A stretch of DNA of 64,000 nt from Kaistella jeonii (lineage in GTDB: Bacteria; Bacteroidota; Bacteroidia; Flavobacteriales; Weeksellaceae), in NCBI RefSeq assembly GCF_000812865.1, contig NZ_JSYL01000002.1, forward strand, positions 620,001 through 684,000, in the 5' to 3' direction. The notes under the pieces were generated by a model. That model saw nothing but the letters and a program-made list of their open reading frames with translations. It was not told where the DNA came from and searched no databases. The position numbers were made by a program, and so were the translations under genes. Positions within the stretch are counted from its first letter, which is position 1; the number at the start of each line of letters is the position of its first letter. Shown here in pieces: positions 44,966-51,809 of the stretch.

Positions 44966-45310
44966 TTATTTTTTTTGCAGATCTTCTTTGGCTTTTGCAG
45001 CACCTTGCTCCACTTTCTCTGCGCCTTTTGCAGCCGCAGCTTTCACATCCTCACCGGCTTTTTTTAATTGTTCTCCCGCTTTATCTGCAGCATCATCAAT
45101 TTTTTTTCCGGCAGCATCAAGATTCTCTTTTGTTTTATCAATGGTCGCATTAACTTTCGTAGAATCAAAACCTGTCGTTTTATTCGATTCAACCGTTGTT
45201 GTGGTTACTGTCCCATCCGGATTTTCTGCAGTTTCTACTTTCGTTTCTGATTGTTTGCAACTAAAAAGAAATAGAGAGATCACCGTCGCAGTTAAAAAAT
45301 ATTTTTTCAT
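44966..45310 (-). CDS. Small lipoprotein with LEA-like amphipathic repeats
   Basis: 114 aa from ATG 45310; an upstream in-frame start at 45334 gives no signal peptide at the N-terminus. Signal MKKYFLTATVISLFLF with lipobox Cys in FSCKQ (C18). The rest is Ala/Lys/Glu-rich with 11-residue-like amphipathic repeats (DKTKENLDAAGKK, DDAADKAGEQLKKAGED, KGAEKVEQGAAKAKED). Such helices resemble LEA or apolipoprotein-like proteins that lie on membranes or stay unfolded. The function is unknown. Same direction as the lipoprotein at 45346. Confidence 0.78.
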   Translation of the reverse strand: MKKYFLTATVISLFLFSCKQSETKVETAENPDGTVTTTTVESNKTTGFDSTKVNATIDKTKENLDAAGKKIDDAADKAGEQLKKAGEDVKAAAAKGAEKVEQGAAKAKEDLQKK

Positions 45311-45345
45311 AGCTAATTGTTTTGTTACTTTCAAATATAGGGCTT

Positions 45346-45729
45346 TTAAGGCTTCGTCGCATTATCAGGAGTTGAAATTTCAGGATTAGATTTTTCTTTC
45401 TCTTTTTTCAATTTTAAAGCTTCTGCTTTTTTCACGTCCTCTTCCACTTTCTTTGTTGCCTTACCTTGTTCCTCTTTTTCTTTTTGAATCAGTTTTTCAG
45501 CCTCCATTTTCTTACGAACTTCCTTTAAAGAATCCTGGTAAGCAAGAGAAGACATCTTAATTTTACGTGCAATATCGACAGAGACCGCGCCAGTTGAAAA
45601 AGAATCGACAGCAATCGTATCATACGGCGGAACGGTAGCGTTTTCTTGAACGACTGCTTCTTTTTTCACCTCTTTTTTACCGCACGACATCATTAGTAAA
45701 AAAAAAGAAAATGCTATAAAATTTTTCAT
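45346..45729 (-). CDS. Small predicted lipoprotein, Lys/Glu-rich
   Basis: 127 aa. Signal MKNFIAFSFFLLMM with lipobox Cys in MSCGKK (C16). The middle has TIAVDSFSTGAVSVDIARKI, then a long charged coiled-coil helix (about 65-115) rich in Lys and Glu. No known domain. The start (ATG 45729) is 2 bp after the EEP gene stop, so it is probably co-transcribed with the EEP, rhomboid and mutL genes, and the 44966 gene follows. Confidence 0.75.
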   Translation of the reverse strand: MKNFIAFSFFLLMMSCGKKEVKKEAVVQENATVPPYDTIAVDSFSTGAVSVDIARKIKMSSLAYQDSLKEVRKKMEAEKLIQKEKEEQGKATKKVEEDVKKAEALKLKKEKEKSNPEISTPDNATKP

Positions 45730-45731
45730 TT

Positions 45732-46709
45732 TTAATCTATTTTAAATTCAGCGATAACTGGAAAATGATCCGACAACTTCACACTGCGATCAACCCTGTA
45801 ACTTACAGGCTTAATTTCTTTTGACGTAAAAATATAATCAATTCTGATGGGGAATTTATAATCATGGAAACTGGTTGAGCTTCCTCTTCCGACCGCTACA
45901 AAAGCGTCGGTTAAGCCTTTTCCCATAGTATAATACTCATAAGAATTGGGTACCGAATTAAAATCTCCCGCCAAAATCACGGGATAAGGCGAATCATCGA
46001 TTGCTTTTCGAATATCTAGAACTTCATCCTGATGAATTTTGAAAGTAGGAATTAATCTTTTTAATATATAGAGAACTTTAACTTTATTGGTTTCTAAATC
46101 TTCAGTCGGTTTTACTTTTGCTTTGTCGAATGAAAAAGGATTTAGGTAAACATCTACGACCCGAATGATCTTTCCATTAAATTTAATATCTGCATAAAAA
46201 GCATTTCCGTTTCCAAAAGTGGCCAATTTTTCGTGCTTTAGAATTTCAGTTTTAGAATTTATTGCTACGATTTCGTAATCATTCACGTTATGCGGATATC
46301 CGGGAATATCTATTTCTGTGCCTTTCTCCTGATTGATAATAATATCTGCGTTCGTATTCTTTAAGTAATTATAAATTTCTTCTCTGCCCATCGAACCACT
46401 TTTCATATTCATGGTAACGATCTTCAAATTGGGTTTTTCCGAAACTTTCTCCGTAAAATTCACCCATCTTCTAACGGGATTTATAAATAGTAGTGAAACC
46501 AAAAGAAAGAAAATCGCTCTTTTTTTCCACAATACGACCCAGATAATGCAAAATAGCACATTGAAAATCATCAAAACCGGGAAAGTGAGAGAAAGCAAAT
46601 TAAACCAGGGAAATGTTTTCGGTGAAACATAATCATTGAGCAAAGTTCCCAAAAGAAGAACAATGATCAAAAGATGCATCAAAACTAAAAAGAATCTAAG
46701 AATCTTCAC
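45732..46709 (-). CDS. Membrane-anchored endonuclease/exonuclease/phosphatase (EEP) family protein
   Basis: 325 aa. About three N-terminal membrane helices (to about 80), then one EEP domain: TMNMKSGSMGRE, VILAGDFNSVPNS (about 234-246) with metal Asp/Asn, RIDYIFTSKE and the terminal LSDHFPVIAEF with the catalytic Asp-His pair. The domain probably faces the periplasm. Substrates of relatives include phospholipids, inositol phosphates and nucleic acids; here unknown. Start codon GTG at 46709. Sits 9 bp after rhomboid. Confidence 0.88.
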   Translation of the reverse strand: MKILRFFLVLMHLLIIVLLLGTLLNDYVSPKTFPWFNLLSLTFPVLMIFNVLFCIIWVVLWKKRAIFFLLVSLLFINPVRRWVNFTEKVSEKPNLKIVTMNMKSGSMGREEIYNYLKNTNADIIINQEKGTEIDIPGYPHNVNDYEIVAINSKTEILKHEKLATFGNGNAFYADIKFNGKIIRVVDVYLNPFSFDKAKVKPTEDLETNKVKVLYILKRLIPTFKIHQDEVLDIRKAIDDSPYPVILAGDFNSVPNSYEYYTMGKGLTDAFVAVGRGSSTSFHDYKFPIRIDYIFTSKEIKPVSYRVDRSVKLSDHFPVIAEFKID

Positions 46710-46718
46710 AACACCTTT

Positions 46719-47363
46719 TTAATTAATTCTAAATTGGTTGTTTTTCCAGTATCTCGCCAATACAAAACCTACGATCGCTCCACCAATATGTGCAAAATGC
46801 GCAATACCACCCATCGAACCGCTGAATCCTAAATAAAGCGAAATGATGATGATTCCTGGCAATAAATATTTCGCTTTAATACCATAAGGAATAAACATAA
46901 TCGACATTTTAGAATCTGGAAAAAGTGTAGAAAAAGCAGCAACCACACCGAAAATCGCCCCTGAAGCTCCTAACATTGGCGAACGAAAAATCTCCTCTGG
47001 ATTCGCTCCCAATTGTGCAATTTGAAAATAGTTCCAGACACAATTTAAAGCATAAGCTCCAATTCCACTTGCGAAATATAGAATGAGGTATTTTTTCTGA
47101 CTTAACACCTGTTCTAAAATTGGTCCAAAACTCATCAAAGTTAACATGTTAAATAAAATGTGAGTTAAGCCAATTCCTTGTCCTAATGGCGCATGCATAA
47201 ACATGTGGGTAATAATTTGCCAAACTCTGAAATAAGGCGATCCAATATAGTAAACAGAAAATTCGGTGTACATGAACAGCGGATTCCAAAAGTTGGAAAT
47301 CAGGTAAACCAGAACATTAATAATGATTATATTTTTGGTAATTGGGGTAAGTCTTGGAAACAT
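46719..47363 (-). CDS. Rhomboid intramembrane serine protease
   Basis: 214 aa with six membrane helices. The catalytic Ser is in LGASGAIFGV (about 131-140) and the catalytic His in FAHIGGAIVGF (about 190-200). HILFNMLTLMSFG with the conserved His-x-x-x-Asn pattern lies in helix 2. The protease cleaves membrane proteins within or near their transmembrane segments; the target is unknown. ATG start, 5 bp after mutL, which indicates an operon mutL-rhomboid-EEP-lipoprotein. Confidence 0.93.
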   Translation of the reverse strand: MFPRLTPITKNIIIINVLVYLISNFWNPLFMYTEFSVYYIGSPYFRVWQIITHMFMHAPLGQGIGLTHILFNMLTLMSFGPILEQVLSQKKYLILYFASGIGAYALNCVWNYFQIAQLGANPEEIFRSPMLGASGAIFGVVAAFSTLFPDSKMSIMFIPYGIKAKYLLPGIIIISLYLGFSGSMGGIAHFAHIGGAIVGFVLARYWKNNQFRIN

Positions 47364-47368
47364 ATTTT

Positions 47369-49129
47369 TTAAAATTTATTTTTTAATTCATCCAGCGGAA
47401 CTTCTATAAAACAACGCTTTCCTGAAGGTAAGTAATCGGGAAAACCTAAAGCCGTAAAGTCACGAATCACCTGTTCAGCATCTATTTTATAAAGGAAATC
47501 AAATCTGGATTTACTTTGAATCTTATTCCATTGATTTTGGTAGAAATGGAGAAATTCCTCCTCTGTTCTATACTCTAAAATTTCGAAAAGCTGCTCCATG
47601 AATTTCATGACCTGCATTTCTTTTAATCCTTCCGGAACTGCATCAATCCTTAAAACATTATCATTGGCGATCACCATATCGAAACCCAGATCGGGTAAAA
47701 ATTTCTTGATGGAACGAAACTTATTTTTCTCCGTTTCATTCATGTGATATTCCAGAGAAAAAAGCAAAGTTTGCTTTTCGTTACCGCGTTTTTTCTTGCC
47801 ATTTCTCTCGCTAACAACCAATCGGTGCATTCTGCCTAAATCGAGCATAAGTGTTTTTCCGCTCTTATTAAAAAGCCAGTACCCGTTTGGAAGGCGCATC
47901 AGATCTTCATCGAAATCCTCGTCTTCAAAAAGATTAATTTTCGAAGGTTCAGCGGAATTAGTCTGCTGATACATTTCGCCCATTGCAACACTTTCGGTGG
48001 CCGAGACTTTTTCTTCCAGGAAAGGATTATAATTTCGGTCAACTGTAATTTCTGGACTTTTATAACTGCCAATTTTATTGGTTTGATGGGTAAAAGCATC
48101 AATCGAAGTGTCTCTGTCAAAATCTAAACTCGGTGCAACATTATAAATTCCCAGTGATCTTTTAATGGTAGAACGGATCAAAGCGAAAATTAGATTTTCA
48201 TCTTCAAATTTGACTTCTATTTTTTGCGGATGAATATTGACATCAACCTTCTCAGGATCTAATTCTAAAAATAGAAAAAAAGTCGGAATATATCCTGGTA
48301 AAAGCAAACCATCAAAAGCTTCCTGAACAGCTTTATTAAAATAAGCGCTTCTAAAATATCGTCCATTCACAAACAAAAACTGTTCGCCTCGAACTTTCTT
48401 AGCACCTTCCGGTTTCGCCGCAAATCCACCAAGTTTAACCCATCCCAGATTTTCATTGATGGGAACTAAAAGTGGCTGTAATTTCCGCCCAAAAATTTCG
48501 ATAATTCTTTGAAGAATACTCGATTTTCTGAGTCTGAAAATAATATCGTCATTATGAAAAAGTTCAAAATCAACGTTTTCATGCGCCAAAGCAACTCTTT
48601 GAAATTCATCAATAATATGACGAAATTCTACATTATTATTTTTCAGAAATTTTCGTCTTGCAGGAACATTGTAGAAAAGATTTTTGACCAAAAAGTTTGA
48701 ACCTTCCGTTGTTTGGATCGGTTCCTGAAATTGAAATCCGCCACCTTCAATATAAATATTGGTTCCGGCTTTTGCATCTTTCGTTTTCGTTTTCAATTCT
48801 ACCTGAGAAACCGCAGCAATAGAAGCCAAAGCTTCACCACGAAAACCTTTCGTAGCAATTCTGAAAATATCTTCGGTCGTACTTATTTTAGAAGTGGCAT
48901 GTCTTTCGAAAGCGAGTCGCGCATCCGTATCGCTCATTCCGCTGCCGTTATCTACAACCTGAATAAGGTTTTTGCCGGCGTCGCGAATGATGAGTTCTAT
49001 TTTGGTAGCACCTGCATCTACGGCATTTTCCATCAATTCTTTTACAATCGAGGCAGGTCTTTGAACCACTTCACCGGCAGCGATTTGGTTGGCAACATGA
49101 TCGGGTAAAAGTTTGATAATATCTGACAT
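47369..49129 (-). CDS. mutL: DNA mismatch repair protein MutL with degenerate endonuclease motif
   Basis: 586 aa. The GHKL ATPase half is normal: ELMENAVDAGATK, VVDNGSGM, RHATSKI and GFRGEALASIAAVS in the first 110 residues, and FVNGRYFR. The C-terminal dimerisation half is unusual: where MutL nucleases have DQHAxxExxxxE this one reads DLGRMHRLVVSE (430-441), with the His, the first Glu and the QHA replaced. The tail ends SGKRCFIEVPLDELKNKF, and the usual CxHGRP is not seen. It may work without nicking activity. -7 box at 49146; first gene of a leftward operon. Confidence 0.94.
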   Translation of the reverse strand: MSDIIKLLPDHVANQIAAGEVVQRPASIVKELMENAVDAGATKIELIIRDAGKNLIQVVDNGSGMSDTDARLAFERHATSKISTTEDIFRIATKGFRGEALASIAAVSQVELKTKTKDAKAGTNIYIEGGGFQFQEPIQTTEGSNFLVKNLFYNVPARRKFLKNNNVEFRHIIDEFQRVALAHENVDFELFHNDDIIFRLRKSSILQRIIEIFGRKLQPLLVPINENLGWVKLGGFAAKPEGAKKVRGEQFLFVNGRYFRSAYFNKAVQEAFDGLLLPGYIPTFFLFLELDPEKVDVNIHPQKIEVKFEDENLIFALIRSTIKRSLGIYNVAPSLDFDRDTSIDAFTHQTNKIGSYKSPEITVDRNYNPFLEEKVSATESVAMGEMYQQTNSAEPSKINLFEDEDFDEDLMRLPNGYWLFNKSGKTLMLDLGRMHRLVVSERNGKKKRGNEKQTLLFSLEYHMNETEKNKFRSIKKFLPDLGFDMVIANDNVLRIDAVPEGLKEMQVMKFMEQLFEILEYRTEEEFLHFYQNQWNKIQSKSRFDFLYKIDAEQVIRDFTALGFPDYLPSGKRCFIEVPLDELKNKF

Positions 49130-49145
49130 CTATTTATAATCGCCA

Positions 49146-49153
49146 CAAAAATA
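49146..49153 (-). promoter_or_regulatory. -7 promoter box of mutL
   Basis: A perfect TATTTTTG on the minus strand, 16 nt before the ATG at 49129. No good -33 element at normal spacing. Confidence 0.5.
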
Positions 49154-49413
49154 GTGATTCAAAAGGGGTTTATTGAGTAATTTTTCGAAATAGTTTTCTC
49201 CGTGATTTCGTAACTGTACAAATTTTTAATTTGACCACAAAAGTTAGAAAAGAAATGCTTTGGAAAATTCAGTTATTCAATAGCTTAAAAAAGGTGAGCG
49301 GTCGTTGTTCATATCACTTTTTTGAACTTGACAACAGCATAATTTTCCCTTTCGCAGAAATAAAACTTTTTTGACTTTTGCGGTTAAAAATTGAATTAAT
49401 GTAGTTGCGCCCA

Positions 49414-50133
49414 TTACTTGTATTTGATTTCGTCGATTTTATCCGATACTTTTTTGGATATTTTTTCTGAAATATTTCTATGGTCAGAAAGATGTTTGAG
49501 GACAAAATCTCTCTTTTTTCTGATCACCATAAAATGATAATCTTCTTCTTCCCAGATCCCGTATTTTTCAAAATAAGTCATTTCTAAACTGTGCTTTTCG
49601 AGATGCTGCATCAACGGAAACAGATGAACTTCCTGATCGATGACCTGCAACGTTTCGGGATTATGAATTTTCACGTAACCAATATATTGCGGACTGGGAA
49701 TATTGATGGCGATTTGGGCTTTATCTGTACAGATTTTGGATAAATTTCCGAATAGTTCTTCATGCTGATCCAATGGAATATGCTCGATAACATCCATTAA
49801 GGTGATGAAATCATAATCTGAATTTTGTGGGTGGTATTTTACAACATCGGCGACCTCTAAAAAAATATTCTTCTTCCCTTTCAGTTCTTCCTTTGCCACA
49901 GCGACACTTTTTTCACTTAAATCAACAGCTTCTAAAATCCCGGTTGAAATTTTTTTGCTTAATAGCTTGGTAAAAATTCCCACACCACAACCTAGCTCCA
50001 AAACGTTGGAATCTTCTTTTAATCCTAAATTGAGAAGTCTTTTATACAAAGAAACGAGTCTTTCGTTCGCCCCGATTTTTAATTGTCGCTGTACGAATTC
50101 GTCATAAAAGTCCGAGATTTCCTTTTGTTTCAT
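49414..50133 (-). CDS. Class I SAM-dependent methyltransferase
   Basis: 239 aa, soluble. SAM motif I VLELGCGVGIFTKLL (about 39-53), an acidic EAVDLSEKSV strand (motif II) and FITLMDVIEHIPLDQ (about 107-121), which is motif post I and resembles UbiG/COQ3-like enzymes. The substrate is unknown. ATG start at 50133. It is divergent from the DUF805 gene, and 284 bp of non-coding sequence separate it from mutL; I see nothing clear in that stretch beyond the mutL promoter box. Confidence 0.9.
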   Translation of the reverse strand: MKQKEISDFYDEFVQRQLKIGANERLVSLYKRLLNLGLKEDSNVLELGCGVGIFTKLLSKKISTGILEAVDLSEKSVAVAKEELKGKKNIFLEVADVVKYHPQNSDYDFITLMDVIEHIPLDQHEELFGNLSKICTDKAQIAINIPSPQYIGYVKIHNPETLQVIDQEVHLFPLMQHLEKHSLEMTYFEKYGIWEEEDYHFMVIRKKRDFVLKHLSDHRNISEKISKKVSDKIDEIKYK

Positions 50134-50339
50134 GCGGTAAAAATAAGGATTTTCTATTAAGAAAACTTATGAGTAAAATAACTAATCTCAGTGAAAACAC
50201 TAGTAATTATGATCTTAATATTGATAGAAATAAGCTTTTAAGTTATGGTAAATTATGTAAACTTTACCACTTTCAAAGTTTTCAAACTCACAATCAAAAA
50301 ATTTGGGAAGAAGGAAATAACCAACTACAAACTCTATCA

Positions 50340-50355
50340 TATATTTGTATATTTG
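50340..50355 (+). promoter_or_regulatory. Twin -7 boxes before the DUF805 gene
   Basis: Two perfect TATATTTG boxes directly side by side (50340-50347 and 50348-50355), 33-48 nt before the ATG at 50388. The repeat may set two start sites one helical turn apart or less. Confidence 0.55.
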
Positions 50356-50387
50356 ACAATATCATCTGAAAAAATTTAAAATTAAAC

Positions 50388-51203
50388 ATGGAAGTATTTA
50401 GCAGAATCAGAAGGACAAATTTTTTTATACATCTTGGTATTTTATTGACATGGTATACTATAATAATTTCTATTATGTTATCATTCGATAGCCACTATGC
50501 AGATGATGAAAATTACGGCGATTTTTGTAGATTCATACTTATTGCTACAAGTCCTCTACTATTTATTCTTGTAGCTAAGAGACTTCATGACATAAATGTC
50601 TCTGGATGGTTATCTATTTTATTACTAATTCCTTACTTAAATTTTCTATTCATACTTATCGGCTTTGTCGATGGTAGTATCGGAGATAATAAATATGGCA
50701 AAGATCCGAAAGGTCGTACCATGGAAGATTTTAAAGATCAACCAATATCTCCTGATAATATAGATGTTATCAAAAATCGCGGAAAAGAAATTTTTGATAA
50801 AACAGAAAGTTTAATTTCAACTAATTATTCTAACATTAAGAAAAATACTGATATTAGAATAGCCAGGACAAATCTTTTTGGAGCAAATTGGTTATTGCTA
50901 AATGACGACGAAAGCAACGAAACTTTATATATTTTTCGTAGCAACGATGATTTGGTGATTTCAAAAAATGGTTTGGTACATAAAAATAAGTTTGAATTTA
51001 TAACTGACAATAATAGTTTGTTAATTACCGATGAAAATAATATTACAGAATTATTTAATATCGTTAATATTAAAGATGATATTTTAATTATTAATAGGAA
51101 ATCTAATGGCAGCTTTTTTTATTTTATAAATGGGACAAAAATTAAAGATTACGTAAAGAGTGAACTGTTGAATAAACTTCGAAACGAATATTCGAATAGT
51201 TAG
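50388..51203 (+). CDS. DUF805 membrane protein with extra C-terminal domain
   Basis: 271 aa. Residues 1-110 are a DUF805 unit: FSRIRRTNFF, three or four membrane helices, the conserved KRLHDINVSGW (about 64-74) and GSIGDNKYGKDPKGR. The remainder (about 125-271) is a soluble Asn/Asp/Ile-rich domain with beta strands (TLYIFRSNDDLVISKNG, FINGTKIKDYV) that I do not recognise; DUF805 proteins usually end after about 120-150 residues. The gene and its surroundings look more AT-rich than the neighbours and the following gap is repeat-rich, so recent acquisition is possible. Confidence 0.83.
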   Translation: MEVFSRIRRTNFFIHLGILLTWYTIIISIMLSFDSHYADDENYGDFCRFILIATSPLLFILVAKRLHDINVSGWLSILLLIPYLNFLFILIGFVDGSIGDNKYGKDPKGRTMEDFKDQPISPDNIDVIKNRGKEIFDKTESLISTNYSNIKKNTDIRIARTNLFGANWLLLNDDESNETLYIFRSNDDLVISKNGLVHKNKFEFITDNNSLLITDENNITELFNIVNIKDDILIINRKSNGSFFYFINGTKIKDYVKSELLNKLRNEYSNS

Positions 51204-51259
51204 TTCAATTTTAAGTGATACACTTTCCTTAATAAAAATTGTAAAACGAAACTAGAATA

Positions 51260-51289
51260 TGCGCCGCTGCGCAAAGTCTCCCGACTTTG
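51260..51289. repeat. Two adjacent small hairpins after the DUF805 gene
   Basis: GCGC-cgct-GCGC (51261-51272) is followed at once by CAAAGTC-tccc-GACTTTG (51272-51289, sharing one base). There is no T-run, so it is not a simple terminator. It resembles dispersed intergenic hairpins of Flavobacteriia (from memory). Confidence 0.55.
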
Positions 51290-51350
51290 AGCTCGTAAAT
51301 ATTTGAAACTTTTTTTTCAATTCCCCATAGAAATAAGACGTTTTCTATTA

Positions 51351-51518
51351 GAAGATCTTCGTTGGATTGGTGAAGATCTTTATTTTCAGTTTGAAGAACT
51401 ATAAGAAGTCATTGAAGAACTTCGAAGCATCATTGAAGAACTTAGTGGGTTTGTTGAAGAACTTAGTGAGCTCTTTGATTCACTTAGTGAGCTCTTTGAT
51501 TTACTTAGTGGACTCTTT
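51351..51518. repeat. Tandem array of eight 21-bp units
   Basis: Eight imperfect units of exactly 21 bp. Five begin GAAGA and the last two GATT or GATTT; the most alike units (51435-51518) share CTTAGTG at the same place. Read on the + strand from 51351 each unit gives a heptad such as EELSELF, EELRSII or DSLSELF, but one unit (51393-51413) has a TAA stop and there is no start codon, so it is not an intact gene. It may be the remains of a coiled-coil gene or a non-coding minisatellite. It is the central part of the 606-bp gap 51204-51809. Confidence 0.8.
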
Positions 51519-51640
51519 GAAGTGAAATTTGACCAGTCGTAGTGGGTTATTGCAGTGTTTTTAGATTTCCGTTTTTTTTTCTGATATTTTGAAGATATTT
51601 TTTTTAAACTATAAAGTAACTTTGGAAAATAGCGACACTT

Positions 51641-51700
51641 TGCAGCCCGACCTGAGTGGATCCCGATATAAAATCGGGAGGGAACGGAGGGCGGAAATGT
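51641..51700. repeat. Dispersed-type hairpin element
   Basis: A perfect 7-bp hairpin TCCCGAT-ataaa-ATCGGGA (51661-51679) is flanked by CAGCCCGACCTGAGTGGA on the left and GGGAACGGAGGGCGGAAATG on the right. I recall similar GCCCGACCTGAG/GGAACGGAGGGCG pairs between genes of other flavobacteria. It also has outer complementarity (CCCGACC with GGAGGGCGG, imperfect). Confidence 0.5.
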
Positions 51701-51753
51701 CTGCCAAAAAACCTTAATAAATTGACATTCGACAAAGTCAAAAAGCTGCCCAA

Positions 51754-51792
51754 AACAAAAAAACTTTCTGAGAAAATTCAGAAAGTTTTTTT
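51754..51792. terminator. Terminator after S9 peptidase gene
   Basis: AAACTTTCTGA (51761-51771) pairs with TCAGAAAGTTT (51778-51788), with A and T runs on both sides; serves the leftward peptidase gene. Confidence 0.85.
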
Positions 51793-51809
51793 AGCTATTG
51801 AGAAGTAAA

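Noticed and set aside
50169..50369. A 66-codon open frame between the methyltransferase and the DUF805 gene
   Set aside because: It has no recognisable motif, an unusual composition for a real protein, and its end overlaps the twin promoter boxes of the next gene. It reads better as leader or gap sequence.
51291..51404. Open frame leading into the 21-bp array with hydrophobic content (begins after a TGA at 51288)
   Set aside because: It has no ATG and meets a TAA in the second full unit type. Kept only as a repeat, with possible gene decay noted.
51351..51518. 21-bp array as a CRISPR array
   Set aside because: Units are contiguous without spacers, vary in sequence, and no cas genes are nearby.
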